64,000 bases of DNA, from positions 3,162,001 to 3,226,000 of the forward strand of contig NZ_CP043430.1 in the NCBI RefSeq assembly GCF_008271365.1, read 5' to 3'. Position numbers and translations under genes: made by a program. Positions 15,622 to 25,451 of the stretch are shown here, in pieces. Source of the stretch: Microbacterium sp. 1S1. Lineage in GTDB: Bacteria > Actinomycetota > Actinomycetes > Actinomycetales > Microbacteriaceae. Within the stretch, counting starts at the first letter, position 1. Each line of letters opens with the position of its first letter. Under the pieces are notes generated by a model that was not told where the DNA came from, did not search any database, and saw only the letters and a program-made list of their open reading frames with translations.

Positions 15622-15860
15622 GCTTCTACCTTAACGGTCGGGTCCTCGACGATCTCGGGACCGGGGGCGGGGCCGGAGGCGGCGACACCAGCACTCGACC
15701 GCCGCGCGGACGCAGGCAGAAGGGCGGGGTCGCCTAGGATCGGCGGCCGCGACGTCGGCGCACGGCGATGACGCTCGGGACGAGCGTCGAAGGAGCGGTG
15801 GCGACCGAAGGCATGCGGCGACGATAGCGCGAGCGCGTTCGGCACCGCAAATCCGCCCCG
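15622..15860. other. Intergenic region upstream of argC
   Basis: Just under 240 bases without a gene I can support. A 75-codon minus-strand frame (15618-15845) overlaps the argC start and is Arg/Pro/Ala-rich, as expected of chance frames at this GC content. The arg operon promoter is expected here, but no good -35/-10 pair stands out. Confidence 0.5.
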
Positions 15861-18008
15861 TCATACGTCGGCGCGGGCAGACGGCGCGGCGAAGAAGGCG
15901 TGTTCGTGCGCGCTCGAGGTGAGGAAGGCTCGCCGCATCCGTTCCCGGCCGGCGCCGTCGGCCCTCGCGGCCGCGTCGGTGACGTACGCGACGGCGCGCC
16001 GGGTGGCATCCGCGAAGCCGGGATCCGCGTAGGTCGCCAGCCACGACGCGTAGGGGTGCCGGGGGTCGCGGGGCGCCGCGCCGAACGCCCCCGCGTGGAG
16101 CCGCTCCCCCAGGTCGGTGTAGAGCCAGAAGCACGGCAGCACGGCCGCGATCAGCGCGGCATAGTCGCCGCCGAACGCGACGGCTCGCAGATGGTCGAGG
16201 TAGGCGACCGTGGCCGGGGCGGGCTCGGCGGCGAAGGTGGCGTCGCTCAGCCCGGTCTCCGCCGTCAGCCACGACGCGTGCAACTCCAGTTCTCCGCGGA
16301 TCGCGCCGTGGGCGGCATCCGCCCAGAAGGCCTGCTCCGCCGGAGTGGGGGCGAGACGTGACGCCTCCGCGAGCACCCGGGCGTACTCGCGGAGGTACAG
16401 CGCGTCCTGTGCGAGGTAGAAGAGGAAGGCGTCACGGTCGAGCGTCCCCTCGGCCAGGCCGCGGATGAAAGGCAGCGCATCGATGTCGGAGCGGATCGCG
16501 GCGGTCTCGTCCCACCACGCCGCGGCCACCTCCTCCGCCGTCGGGCGGGTCTCGACGCCCCCGCGAACCCAGAGCCCCGCGAAGTGATGAATCGGGCCAT
16601 GACCCTGACCGACCGCCAGGTCGTCCGCTGCACGCAGCGACTCCCGCAGCCACGCGCGCGCGGCGCGGACCGCGGTGGTGGGGTCGTCGCCCGTGGCCAG
16701 CCTGGTGGCGAGAGCCGCGGACAGCGAGCAGCCGGTCCCGTGCGTGTGCTCGGTCCGGATGCGCGCCCCGGGGAACTCCGCGTGCGTACCGGCTGCCGTG
16801 TCGATCAGGGCGTCGGGAGCCTCATCCCCCGGCAGGTGACCGCCCTTCACGAGCACCGCGGTCCCCGTGTCCGCCGACAGCTCGTGCGCGGCGGCGAGCG
16901 CGTCCGCCCAGTCCGCCACCTCGCGGCCGACGAGGACCGCGAGCTCGGCGAGGTTCGGGGTGACCACGGTCGCCAGGGACAGCAGACCCCGCAGCTCCCG
17001 CTCCGCCTCCGGATGGAGCAACCGGTCGCCCGAGGTCGCGATCATCACGGGATCCAGCACGACGATCGGAGGCTGCGCCGCCGTCAGCCACGCCGCGACC
17101 GTCCGGATCACCTCGACGTCCGCGAGCATGCCGATCTTCACGGCGTCGATACGGATGTCGTCGGCGACGGCGTCGAGCTGCGCTCGCAGGAACCGGGCCG
17201 GAGGTACGTGCACGTCGCGGACGCCCTGCGTGTTCTGGGCGGTCAGCGCCGTGAGAGCCGCCATGCCGTAGCCGCCGTTCGCGGCGATCGCCTTGAGGTC
17301 GGCCTGGATGCCGGCACCGCCGGACGGATCGCTGCCGGCGATGCTGAGCACGTGCGGCACCGCGCGCCCGAGCCACTGCCGACGGAAGGCGGCGGCTGCG
17401 GCCCGAGGGTCGTCCGCCGCACAGAGCGCCGAGACCACCGCGATCCCGGCCGCGCCGGCCTCGCGCAGCGCCGCCGTGTCGTCGAGATCCACCCCGCCGA
17501 TGGCGACGCACGGCAGCGGACTGCGCGCAGCGAACGCGGCGAAGCCGTCGATGCCGAGCGGGGCCGGGTGGTCGGGCTTCGTGCGCGTGGGACGGATGAC
17601 GCCGACTCCGAGGTAGTCCACGGTTCCCGGTGGCAGCGCGTTCACGGCGTCGAGGTGGGCGGAGGTGTTCGCCGTCAGCCCGATCAGTGCTTCCGCGCCG
17701 AGGAGCTCCCGCGCGCGAAGGACGGAGGCGTCCGTCTGACCCAGGTGCACACCGTCCACCCGGGCGCCGCGGCGACGAGCCTCGACGGCCGCATCGAGGC
17801 GATCGTTCACCACGAGCAGCGCGCGCCCGCCGATGACCTCGGACAGGGCGAGGAGCTGATCGACGGTCTCCCCGTCCGTCGCCTCCTTGTCGCGCAGCTG
17901 CACGACGCGGACGCCACCCGCGACGGCCTCCCGGACGGTCTCGACCACTCCGCGTGCGCCGCACAGCGACCGATCGGTGACGAGGGAGAGGGACAGGTCG
18001 GCGATCAT
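15861..18008 (-). CDS. ThiE-ThiD-TenA trifunctional thiamine biosynthesis protein
   Basis: A 715-aa three-domain fusion. Residues 1-212 are thiamine-phosphate synthase (Thi[41 protein letters not shown]). Residues 217-485 are HMP/HMP-P kinase (Thi[43 protein letters not shown]). Residues 495-710 are a TenA/thiaminase II domain ([35 protein letters not shown]). It would make and join the thiamine halves and salvage degraded pyrimidine. ATG at 18008 overlaps the thiM stop by ATGA, placing it under the TPP riboswitch. Confidence 0.93.
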   Translation of the reverse strand: MIADLSLSLVTDRSLCGARGVVETVREAVAGGVRVVQLRDKEATDGETVDQLLALSEVIGGRALLVVNDRLDAAVEARRRGARVDGVHLGQTDASVLRARELLGAEALIGLTANTSAHLDAVNALPPGTVDYLGVGVIRPTRTKPDHPAPLGIDGFAAFAARSPLPCVAIGGVDLDDTAALREAGAAGIAVVSALCAADDPRAAAAAFRRQWLGRAVPHVLSIAGSDPSGGAGIQADLKAIAANGGYGMAALTALTAQNTQGVRDVHVPPARFLRAQLDAVADDIRIDAVKIGMLADVEVIRTVAAWLTAAQPPIVVLDPVMIATSGDRLLHPEAERELRGLLSLATVVTPNLAELAVLVGREVADWADALAAAHELSADTGTAVLVKGGHLPGDEAPDALIDTAAGTHAEFPGARIRTEHTHGTGCSLSAALATRLATGDDPTTAVRAARAWLRESLRAADDLAVGQGHGPIHHFAGLWVRGGVETRPTAEEVAAAWWDETAAIRSDIDALPFIRGLAEGTLDRDAFLFYLAQDALYLREYARVLAEASRLAPTPAEQAFWADAAHGAIRGELELHASWLTAETGLSDATFAAEPAPATVAYLDHLRAVAFGGDYAALIAAVLPCFWLYTDLGERLHAGAFGAAPRDPRHPYASWLATYADPGFADATRRAVAYVTDAAARADGAGRERMRRAFLTSSAHEHAFFAAPSARADV

Positions 18009-18853
18009 CGCGTCTCCTCCTCGACGCGAGCGCGGGCGCGCAGATCCGCCGGGCTCACAGCGGACAGGGCGTCGAGCAGTCCGACGGCGAAGCTTCCCGG
18101 TCCGCGGGAGCTCTCCGCCGCCCGCTCGGCCGCCACCGTGTAGACGAGCGTCGCCGCGGCCACCGCGGTCAACGCGTCCGTCTCGGTGCCGGAAGCCGCT
18201 CCGAGGAACGCCGCCATCACGGCCCCCAACGCGCAGCCGCCGCCGGTCACCCGCGTGAGCAGCTCGTGCCCGTTGGCGATGCGGATCACCCTCTCCCCGT
18301 CCGTGAGGAGGTCGACCGGGCCGGAGACGGCAACCACGGAACCGTGTCTGTCCGCGAGCTCGCGGGCGGCCGCAGCGGCCGCCTCGGTGTCGTCCGTCGC
18401 GTCGACGCCGCGGCCGCCACTGCTGTGTCCCGCCAGCGCGAGGATCTCGGACGCGTTGCCGCGGATGGCGGTGGGACGCTGCGCGGCCAGCTCATGCGCG
18501 AGCGCCGTCCGCACCGGGAGGGTGCCGATCGCGACGGGATCGAGCACCCAGGGCGTGCCGCCGGCAAGCGCTCCGGCCACCGCCTCCCGGCTGGCCTCGC
18601 GTTGCTCCGGGGTCGGCGTCCCGAGATTGACGAGGAGCCCCGAGGCGGCACCGGCGAACGGCTCGGCCTCGCCGACGATGTCGACCATGGCCGGCGCTGC
18701 CCCGAGCGCGAGGAGCACGTTGGCGGTGAACCCCGTCACGACGGCGTTCGTGATGCAGTGCGTCAACGGCGGCGCAGCTCGGACCTCCTCCCGGAGCCTT
18801 CCCGCCGTGGCGGCGAGGTCGAAGACGGATTCCGGACGCACAGGATCGCTCAT
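18005..18853 (-). CDS. thiM: Hydroxyethylthiazole kinase
   Basis: Phosphorylates the thiazole alcohol for thiamine salvage. The 282-aa protein shows [22 protein letters not shown] near the N-terminus, WVLDPVAIG in the middle and the anion-hole [17 protein letters not shown] motif. The ATG at 18853 sits one base after the P1 helix of a TPP aptamer, and its Shine-Dalgarno GAAGGGA is part of the aptamer. Expression should fall when thiamine pyrophosphate is abundant. The trifunctional fusion follows with an ATGA overlap. Confidence 0.95.
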   Translation of the reverse strand: MSDPVRPESVFDLAATAGRLREEVRAAPPLTHCITNAVVTGFTANVLLALGAAPAMVDIVGEAEPFAGAASGLLVNLGTPTPEQREASREAVAGALAGGTPWVLDPVAIGTLPVRTALAHELAAQRPTAIRGNASEILALAGHSSGGRGVDATDDTEAAAAAARELADRHGSVVAVSGPVDLLTDGERVIRIANGHELLTRVTGGGCALGAVMAAFLGAASGTETDALTAVAAATLVYTVAAERAAESSRGPGSFAVGLLDALSAVSPADLRARARVEEETR

Positions 18854-18854
18854 T

Positions 18855-18933
18855 GCGACATCCCTTCGCTAGTACGAACTAGATCAGGTTCGACGGGTGT
18901 GATCTCAGCCGCGGATGCGGCACCCCGTGTCAC
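18855..18933 (-). promoter_or_regulatory. TPP riboswitch (THI element)
   Basis: On the minus strand the aptamer has CGGGGTGCC, GGCTGAGATCACACCC, GAACCTGATCTAGTT and CGAAGGGA, the conserved THI-box blocks in order. P1 pairs GTGACA (18928-18933) with TGTCGC (18855-18860). The thiM ATG is one base further on, and the ribosome-binding GAAGGGA lies inside the aptamer, so control is most likely at translation. No separate terminator hairpin fits in the space. Confidence 0.95.
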
Positions 18934-18941
18934 TGCCTCGC

Positions 18942-18947
18942 AGTCTA
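18942..18947 (-). promoter_or_regulatory. Possible -10 box for the thi operon
   Basis: TAGACT on the minus strand ends eight bases before riboswitch P1, which would let the transcript begin just ahead of the aptamer. It overlaps the TAG stop codon of the upstream epimerase-like gene. No strong -35 is seen, so this rests on spacing and the hexamer. Confidence 0.4.
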
Positions 18948-19916
18948 GCGAGCGAGGGCATCGAGCAGCGCCCGCTCCTCCGTCCGCGTGAGTCCAGCGC
19001 GGCGCTCCCGGTCCGCACCCCGTTCGCGCTCGTCCGCCACGACGCGTTCCGCCGTCTCGTCGAGGGGCCGCAGCCTGCCTCCGCTGCGCCGGTACCGCGC
19101 GTTCGAGCGGGTCATGAATCCGCTCATCTCGGACGGCAGCCACAGCGGCAGCGAGCGAGGCCCGGCCCAGTACGCGACGCTTTCCGTGACGAGGAACTCC
19201 TCTGAGGCGACGACGACCGGCCCGGTGTGCCCCGCGGCCGCGCGCACGGTCCGCAGCACGTCCTCCAGGTCGCGCACGTCTCCGATCGCGTTCACGGCAC
19301 CGGTGACGGTGGCGGACAGGACGAAGGCGGCGACGTCCTCGACATCGATGACCTGTGCCGCGCGCCCCTCGAGCGGCGGGAGCAGCACCGGCTCGTCCAG
19401 GGCCCGGAGAAACGCCGCCGCCCAGTAGCCGAAGCGATCGCTCGGGTCGCCGTCGCCGACGATGAGGCCGGGACGGACGATGAGTGCGCGGTCGCCGATG
19501 CCCTCCTGCACGGCATCCTCCGCCGCGACCTTCTGCCGCGCGTAGTCGTCCTCCTCGCCCGGCTGCGCCGCCGGGTGCCGCGGGGCCGACTCGTCGGTCC
19601 CGACCGTCTCGTCGTCGCGGTACACCGACATCGATGAGATGTACGTCCACCGGGCGGCGTGGTCGGCGAGTGCGCGGACGGCTGCGGCGACGTGATCGAC
19701 GCGGGAGGAGACGTCGACGACGTGGTCCCAGTCGGTGCGCGAGACGACGTCGTAGGCGGCCTCCGCGTCGCGGTCCGCCAGCACGAGGGTCGCTCCCGGC
19801 GGTGCCGGCCGACCGCCGCGGGCCAGGCAGGTCACCGACGCCCCCGCTCCCAGTGCGTGCGCGGCGATACGCCCCGACAGCCACCCGGTTCCCCCGAGGA
19901 TCAGCACATCCGTCAT
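18945..19916 (-). CDS. NAD-dependent epimerase/dehydratase family protein
   Basis: The 323-aa protein begins TDVLILGGTGWLSGRIAAHAL, a Rossmann GGTGWLS nucleotide-binding turn of the extended SDR family. It continues with a YISSMSVYRDDE serine segment and a DDYARQKVAAED motif, where Y-A-R-Q-K gives the catalytic YxxxK. RALIVRPGLIVG is the usual following strand. The substrate is unknown. It precedes thiM on the same strand, and its stop codon overlaps the putative thi -10 box. It is probably a separate unit rather than a thiamine gene. Confidence 0.8.
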   Translation of the reverse strand: MTDVLILGGTGWLSGRIAAHALGAGASVTCLARGGRPAPPGATLVLADRDAEAAYDVVSRTDWDHVVDVSSRVDHVAAAVRALADHAARWTYISSMSVYRDDETVGTDESAPRHPAAQPGEEDDYARQKVAAEDAVQEGIGDRALIVRPGLIVGDGDPSDRFGYWAAAFLRALDEPVLLPPLEGRAAQVIDVEDVAAFVLSATVTGAVNAIGDVRDLEDVLRTVRAAAGHTGPVVVASEEFLVTESVAYWAGPRSLPLWLPSEMSGFMTRSNARYRRSGGRLRPLDETAERVVADERERGADRERRAGLTRTEERALLDALAR

Positions 19917-19955
19917 GTGCCCATGTCATCAGGATCGACGACGCGGGGGAAGGGC

Positions 19956-19972
19956 CTCCGCTCAGAGCGGAG
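19956..19972. other. Short perfect hairpin
   Basis: CTCCGCT, three-base loop CAG, AGCGGAG: a perfect seven-base-pair stem between the DUF402 and epimerase genes. There is no U-run on either side, so I do not call it a terminator. Confidence 0.4.
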
Positions 19973-19980
19973 CGGCACGA

Positions 19981-20075
19981 CCGGCCATCACGCGAGTACA
20001 GGCCACCACGCGAGCACAGGCCCCCATGCGAGCACAGGCCACCACGCGACGACAGGCCACCACGCGACGACAGGC
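19981..20075. repeat. Tandem 18-bp minisatellite, about five copies
   Basis: Five consecutive 18-base units with consensus CAGGCCACCACGCGAGCA run 19981-19998, 19999-20016, 20017-20034, 20035-20052 and 20053-20070, followed by a partial CAGGC. Units 4 and 5 are identical (ending CGACGA); units 1-3 differ by one to four bases. The array lies in the 240-bp gap between the DUF402 and epimerase genes. Any frame through it gives a six-residue peptide repeat, but no frame looks like a gene. Confidence 0.85.
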
Positions 20076-20157
20076 AGTCGGCGCCGCTGTCGCCTGCTGG
20101 CGCGCGAACGCCTGTCGCCGCACAGCCTCGGCGCCGTCGCGGAAGGCCCCGAAGCGG

Positions 20158-20877
20158 TCAGGGGACCACGATCTCGTCGAGGCCGTCCAACACCGGGATC
20201 GTCCACGACGGATCGGGTCGCCAGTCGATCCACTCCCGATCGAACGGCCAGTCGCCGGCGTGGAACGACGCAATCGCCGCAACCGCGTGCCGCTCGATCT
20301 GCCCGGCCTGCGCGGCGGTCAGCCGTCCCTGGTCCACGGCGGCGACCAGCTCGTCCTCGTCCTTCATCGCCACGTGCCCGTCCTGTGCGATCTCGACATC
20401 GAGGACGTGATCGGAGGTGTAGGTGGCGCCGTCGGTGCGCAGGTGCGCGTTCTCGAGGTTGACGTACCAGCCCGCGAAGTCCCACGCCGTCCCGGTGGCC
20501 GCGCTCCAGAACAGCCAGACCGACCATGGCACTCCCGCGGGCGCGATGCGCAGGATGCCGTTGCCCCACCACTCCTCGATGATGCGGCGCCGGGGCTCCC
20601 GCCACCGCCGATCGAGCGGGACGGTCCGGATGCGCTCCCCGTTGCGCGTGCCCTGGCCCTCCTGCCGCGTTCCGGCGGCGAGCCACGCGACGAGACCGCG
20701 CTCATCGTCACGGACGACGCGCATGGGGGTGACGGTCGCCGCCTCCCCCGTGGTCCACCCCGGCTTGCGGTAGTGCCAGTCGAGCTGTGCTCCCGGTTCG
20801 AGGAACGGCCCCTCCCCGAGTGATCGCGCTCCGGCGGGGACCGAGGGCGGCGTGGGCTGCAGGACGAGGCTCGTCAT
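20158..20877 (-). CDS. DUF402 domain-containing protein
   Basis: The 239-aa protein has a C-terminal half of DUF402 type: WSVWLFWSAATGTAWDFAGWYVNLENAH, followed by TSDHVLDVEIAQDGHVAMKDEDEL. DUF402 is the fold of FomD-like phosphohydrolases and of nucleoside di/triphosphatases, with acidic metal ligands. The pattern DHVLDVEIAQDG with a later KDEDE carries such acids, so a metal-dependent phosphohydrolase is plausible. It lies after the pheT terminator on the same strand and is probably separately transcribed. Confidence 0.8.
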   Translation of the reverse strand: MTSLVLQPTPPSVPAGARSLGEGPFLEPGAQLDWHYRKPGWTTGEAATVTPMRVVRDDERGLVAWLAAGTRQEGQGTRNGERIRTVPLDRRWREPRRRIIEEWWGNGILRIAPAGVPWSVWLFWSAATGTAWDFAGWYVNLENAHLRTDGATYTSDHVLDVEIAQDGHVAMKDEDELVAAVDQGRLTAAQAGQIERHAVAAIASFHAGDWPFDREWIDWRPDPSWTIPVLDGLDEIVVP

Positions 20878-20893
20878 CCGGCCACGTTATCGC

Positions 20894-20932
20894 GAGAGCG
20901 CACGGCTTCCCTGAACGGGGCCGTGCGCTCTC
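20894..20932 (-). terminator. Terminator hairpin after pheST
   Basis: A perfect 13-bp stem, GAGAGCGCACGGC (20894-20906) with GCCGTGCGCTCTC (20920-20932) and a 13-base loop, begins five bases beyond the normal pheT stop codon. No U-tract follows, which is common in high-GC Actinobacteria. Confidence 0.75.
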
Positions 20933-20936
20933 CCGA

Positions 20937-23442
20937 TCAGTCGCGGAGGGCGGCGCCGAAGCGCTCCGCGGCCACGGCGACGCCCGCCAGCTTCGCCGCG
21001 GAGGCCTGCCGCGGCGGTCAGCGTGCGGTCGTCGGCGCGGAAGCGCAGGGCGAATGTCAGCGACTTCGATCCCTCGGGCACGCCCTCGCCGCGGTAGTCG
21101 TCCACGAGCCGGACGGACTCCAGCAGTGCGCCGGCGCCCTCGACGAGAGCCGCGCGGACCTCGCCCGCCGGCACCTCGGCCGGCAGCGTGAGCGAGACAT
21201 CCTGCGTCGCCGCTGGGAACGTGGAGAGCGATGCCGCCACGATGCGCCTTCCGGCGAGGGTGAGCAGACGGTCGAGGTCGATCTCCAGCACGGTGGCGCG
21301 ACCCGGCAGATCGGCCTCCTCCGCGACGGCGGGATGCAGCTCTCCGACGTAGCCGACCTCCTCACCGTCCGCGACCAGCGCACCGGTGCGTCCGGGGTGG
21401 AGCGCCGCGCGCTGCGTCTGCACGACGTCGATCTCGATGCCCGCGGCGGCCCCGATGACGCGGACCGCGTCGAGCGCCTCGACGAGTCCGGCGGCCTCGG
21501 CGGCACGTCCCGGCTGACGCGGCGACACGTTGCCCGTCAGCAGCACCGCGACGTGGCGCTCCTGCGGCGGGATGGAGGCGTCGAGCTCGGCGAGCACCTC
21601 GTCGGACGGCCGGACGCCGAGCGGCGGGACCTCCGCGGTGCCGTACTCCACACCGGGCTCCGGGACGAACACGGCCCCGGCCTCGAAAAGCGCCAGATCC
21701 GTGAGCCCGCGCGAGATGTTGCGGTGCGCGGTCTGCAGCAGGCCCGGGATGAGCGTGCGCCGCAGGAACGGCACCTGTCCGTCGAGCGGATTCGCGAGGC
21801 GGATGCTGGGCAGGTGCTCCCCCGAGGCCGAACCGTGCAGATCGTTCTGCGCCTCGGTCGTGAACGGGAACGCCGGGGTTTCGACGAACCCGGCGGCCGC
21901 GAGGGCGTTCGCCACGCGGCGACGCCCCTGCTGGTGCGCCGTGAGGCCGCGGCCGGAGGGCGGCGTCGGCAGCACCGAGGGGATGCGGTCGAGCCCGTGG
22001 ATGCGGGCGACCTCCTCGGCGAGTGTCCACTTGTCGGTCAGGTCGGGGCGCCAGGTCGGCGGAATGACGGTCCACCCGCTCTCCGCCGCGGAGACCTCGG
22101 CCCCGATCGTCGTGAGCGCGCCCGTGATCTCGTCGTCGGTGTAGTCGACGCCGATCAGCCCCTGCACGAAGCCGCGCGGAAGCTCGATCTCGGCGACGAA
22201 GACTTCGGCGAAGAGAGCGCCGCCCTCCTCCGTGAGCGTGCCACCCGCGAGCTCGACCATGAGGTCGGCGGCACGTCGGGCTGCGACGAACGGGATCAGG
22301 GGGTCCACGCCGCGCTCGAAGCGCTTGGAGGCCTCGCTCGGGAGCTTGTGCCGGCGAGCCGTCCGGGCGATGGTCGTCGCGTCGAAGGTCGCCGCCTCGA
22401 TGAGGACGTTCCGCGTGGTGTCGCTCATCTCGGTGGTGCCACCGCCCATGACGCCGGCGAGGCCGATGGGTCCGGAGTCGTCGGTGATGAGGAGGTCCTC
22501 GACGTGGAGGTTCCGCTCCACGCCGTCGAGGGTGGTCATCTTCTCCCCCGACGTCGCGCGACGGACGGTGATGCCGCCCGTGAGCTTGTCGAGGTCGTAG
22601 CCGTGCAACGGCTGACCGAGCTCGAGCATGACGTAGTTCGTGATGTCGATGAGCACACCCAGCGACCGCATGCCGGCGAGGCTCAGGCGCGCGATCATCC
22701 ACGGCGGGGTGGGCCGCGACGGATCGACGTCGCGCACCACACGGGTGACGAACTCGCTCGCACCGACCTTGCCCCGCACCGGCGCCCGGTCGTCCACCAC
22801 GGCCGTGTGGCCGGAGCCGGGCTGCAGTTCGGCGAAGTCTCGCTCGGCGGGGTCGCGGAACGCCGCGCCGGTGGCGTGCGCGTACTCGCGGGCGACGCCG
22901 CGCACCGAGAACGCGTAACCGCGGTCCGGCGTCACGTTGATCTCCACCGCCACGTCGTCGAGGCCCAGCAGCGCGATCGCGTCGGTGCCCACGGGCGCAT
23001 CGATGCCGAGGTCCGACAGCACGACGATGCCGTTGTGCTCATCCCCGAGCCCCAGCTCGCGCGCCGAGGCGATCATGCCGTCGGACACATGGCCGTAGGT
23101 CTTGCGGGCGGCGATGGGGAACGGGCCAGGCAGGACAGCGCCGGGCAGGGTCACGACGACCTTGTCTCCGACGACGAAGTTGTGCGCGCCGCACACGATC
23201 CCGCGGACGCCGCCGTGCTCGGGACCGACGTCCACCTGACACCAGTTGATCGTCTTGCCGTTCGACTGGGGTTCCGGCTCGAGCGAGACGACCTGGCCGA
23301 CCACCACGGGACCCGTGATGTCGAATCGGTGCACGTCCTCCTCCTCGAACCCGACGGTCACGAGAGCCGCGAGGACATCCTCGGGCGTGGCATCCGCTGC
23401 CAGATCGACGTACTCACGCAGCCACGAAAGCGGGACGCGCAT
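20937..23442 (-). CDS. pheT: Phenylalanine--tRNA ligase beta subunit, with an apparent one-base frameshift near the 3' end
   Basis: Beta subunit of the PheST tetramer. About 834 aa are expected. It begins MRVPLSWLREYVDLAADATPE, with the tRNA-binding OB domain, B3/B4, B5 and FDX-ACB domains following in order. As written, the reading frame leaves the normal C-terminus after DDRTLTAA: an extra base near 21008 shifts it into an Arg-rich tail that would end at 20887, past the terminator. Removing one base restores EASAAKLAGVAVAAERFGA and a TGA at 20937, exactly where a PheT should end. Either a sequencing indel or a real late mutation; only the last 27 or so codons are affected. ATG at 23442 shares a base with the pheS stop. 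Confidence 0.9.
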
Positions 23443-24482
23443 CACACCACCATCCCGTACTGCTCGCTGAAACGGACATCGCCCTCGGCCATGTCGCGCA
23501 TGTCCTGCACATCGCTGCGGAACATCAGACCGCGCTCGATGCCCATGCCGAACGCGAAGCCGCTGTACACCTCGGGGTCGATCCCGGCCGCGCGCAGCAC
23601 GTTGGGATTGACCATGCCGCAGCCACCCCACTCGATCCAGCGCGCGCCGCCCTTGAAGGTCGGGTGCCACAGATCGAGCTCGGCGGAAGGCTCGGTGAAG
23701 GGGAAGTAGTTGGTGCGGAAACGGGTCTTGGCCTCCGGGCCGAAGAGCTGCTTCGCGAAGTGGTCGAGGGTGCCCTTGAGGTGCGCCATCGTGATGCCCT
23801 TGTCGACGACCAGACCCTCGAACTGCGTGAAGACCGGGAGGTGCGTGGCGTCGAACTCGTCGGTGCGGTACACGCGACCGGGGCACAGCACGTAGATGGG
23901 GACCTCGCGGTCGAGCATCGACCGCACCTGCACCGGGCTCGTGTGCGTGCGCATGACGAGGTGGCGAGAGGTCGGGTCCACGTAGAAGGTGTCCTGCTCC
24001 TGGCGGGCAGGGTGGTCGACGTCGAAGTTCAGGGCGTCGAAGTTGAACCACTCGTGCTCGAGCTCCGGCCCCTCCGCGATCTCCCATCCCATGCCGACGA
24101 AGATGTCCTCGACGTGGTCCTGAAGGAGGGCGAGCGGGTGCCGAGCGCCCACGCGCGTCCGCGACGGGACGGCGGTGATGTCGACGCGCTCGGCCTCGAG
24201 GCGCGCGGCGACCTCGGCCGCGGCCAGCTCGGCCTCCTTCGCGGCGAGTGCCTGGTTCACACGACCGCGGCCCTGACCGACGAGCTTGCCGAACGTGGCC
24301 TTGTTCTCGGGGGCGACCTGACGCATCGAGGCGTTCAGGATCGCGAGCGGCGATCCCTCCGCGACGTGCGCCGCACGGGCGGCTTTCAGCGCGGCGGTGT
24401 CGGCGGCCGCCTCGATCGCCGTGAGGGCGTCGGCGACAGCGGCTTCGACCGCTTCGGGGGTGATTTCCGGAGACTCTGACAC
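23442..24482 (-). CDS. pheS: Phenylalanine--tRNA ligase alpha subunit
   Basis: Catalytic alpha subunit. At 346 aa it has the normal length. The N-terminal coiled-coil arm spans about residues 1-95. Class II motif 2 (FRTNYFPFTEPSAELDLW) and motif 3 (GFAFGMGIERGLMFR) are intact, along with HPLALLQDHVEDIFVGMGW. The stop codon overlaps the pheT start by one base (TGATG), the standard pheST coupling. Confidence 0.97.
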   Translation of the reverse strand: MSESPEITPEAVEAAVADALTAIEAAADTAALKAARAAHVAEGSPLAILNASMRQVAPENKATFGKLVGQGRGRVNQALAAKEAELAAAEVAARLEAERVDITAVPSRTRVGARHPLALLQDHVEDIFVGMGWEIAEGPELEHEWFNFDALNFDVDHPARQEQDTFYVDPTSRHLVMRTHTSPVQVRSMLDREVPIYVLCPGRVYRTDEFDATHLPVFTQFEGLVVDKGITMAHLKGTLDHFAKQLFGPEAKTRFRTNYFPFTEPSAELDLWHPTFKGGARWIEWGGCGMVNPNVLRAAGIDPEVYSGFAFGMGIERGLMFRSDVQDMRDMAEGDVRFSEQYGMVV

Positions 24483-24527
24483 GGGAGTCGAGTCTACCGG
24501 CGCGGGCCGCGCGTCCCGCGCCGATAC

Positions 24528-25451
24528 TCACTCGCGCTTGGAGCGTCGCGACCGGCTGTCACCTTTCTGCAGCGTGAGCAGCTGCGTGTCGGTACCGCCC
24601 TCGTGAAGTCGCGGATCGAGCTCAGGATCGACCGTGCCGCCAGCGAGAACCTTCGCGGAGCGGCGCGTGCGCACCTCCACCCAACGTGCGATGCCGGAGA
24701 GGATCAGGCACATGATGATGTAGATGCCGCCGATGACGAAGGCGGACTGCAGGATCGGGCGCCCCTGCTGCGAGGTCAGCTGCTTCGCGAAGTAGAGCAA
24801 CTCGGGGTACGTGATGATGAAGCCGAGGGCCGTGTCCTTCATCGTGACCACGAGCTGGGCGACGATCACAGGGAGCATCGCGCGAATGGCCTGCGGCAGC
24901 AGGATGAGGCGCATCACGCCGCTCTTGCGCAGTCCGATCGCGTAGCCCGCTTCCTTCTGCCCGCGCGGGAGCGACTCGACTCCGGCACGGAGCACCTCGG
25001 CGAGCACGGAGCCGTTGTACGCCATGAGGGCGAGGACGACCGCCCAGTATGGGTCCATCTTCACGCCCACCACGGGGAGCCCGTAGTAGAGCAGCATCAT
25101 GAAGACGAGGACCGGAACGGCGCGGAACAGCTCCGTGATGATCGTGACAGGGACGCGGACCCACGCGTGGTCAGACAACCGCCCGATCGCGAGGACGAAG
25201 CCGAGGATGAGGCTGAGGACCGCGGCCAGCGCGAAGGCCGCCAGGGTGTTCACGAGAGCACGCGCGATGCCTGCCCAGACGTTGGTGAAGGTGAAGACGT
25301 ACCACTTCTGCGGGGAGAACTGCCCCGTTTCGATCATTCGATAGATCACGAAGCCGAAGGCTGCCAGCACCACGAGGATGGTCACGACAGCGATGATCCG
25401 GTTGCGCGCGATGGCACGAGGGCCAGGGACGTCGTACAGTACGGAGCTCAT
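24528..25451 (-). CDS. Amino-acid ABC transporter permease (GluD-like)
   Basis: Inner-membrane permease of a polar amino-acid (probably glutamate) importer; 307 aa with about five membrane helices. The permease EAA-type loop is EVLRAGVESLPRGQKEAGYAIGL. A hydrophilic C-terminal tail of about 45 residues follows the last helix. ATG at 25451 is chosen over 25466 because it overlaps the upstream permease stop as ATGA. It is last in the four-gene operon gluA-B-C-D, matching the Corynebacterium glutamate system in order. Confidence 0.88.
   Translation of the reverse strand: MSSVLYDVPGPRAIARNRIIAVVTILVVLAAFGFVIYRMIETGQFSPQKWYVFTFTNVWAGIARALVNTLAAFALAAVLSLILGFVLAIGRLSDHAWVRVPVTIITELFRAVPVLVFMMLLYYGLPVVGVKMDPYWAVVLALMAYNGSVLAEVLRAGVESLPRGQKEAGYAIGLRKSGVMRLILLPQAIRAMLPVIVAQLVVTMKDTALGFIITYPELLYFAKQLTSQQGRPILQSAFVIGGIYIIMCLILSGIARWVEVRTRRSAKVLAGGTVDPELDPRLHEGGTDTQLLTLQKGDSRSRRSKRE

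Noticed and set aside
15618..15845. 75-codon minus-strand gene upstream of argC
   Set aside because: Overlaps the argC start, is Arg/Pro/Ala-rich, has no ribosome-binding site and no recognisable domain.
19981..20075. CRISPR array
   Set aside because: Units are contiguous with no unique spacers; it is a tandem repeat, and no cas genes are near.
20923..23709. 928-codon plus-strand open frame over pheT and pheS
   Set aside because: Antisense shadow of pheST; no domain, and low-complexity Arg/Glu/Gly composition.
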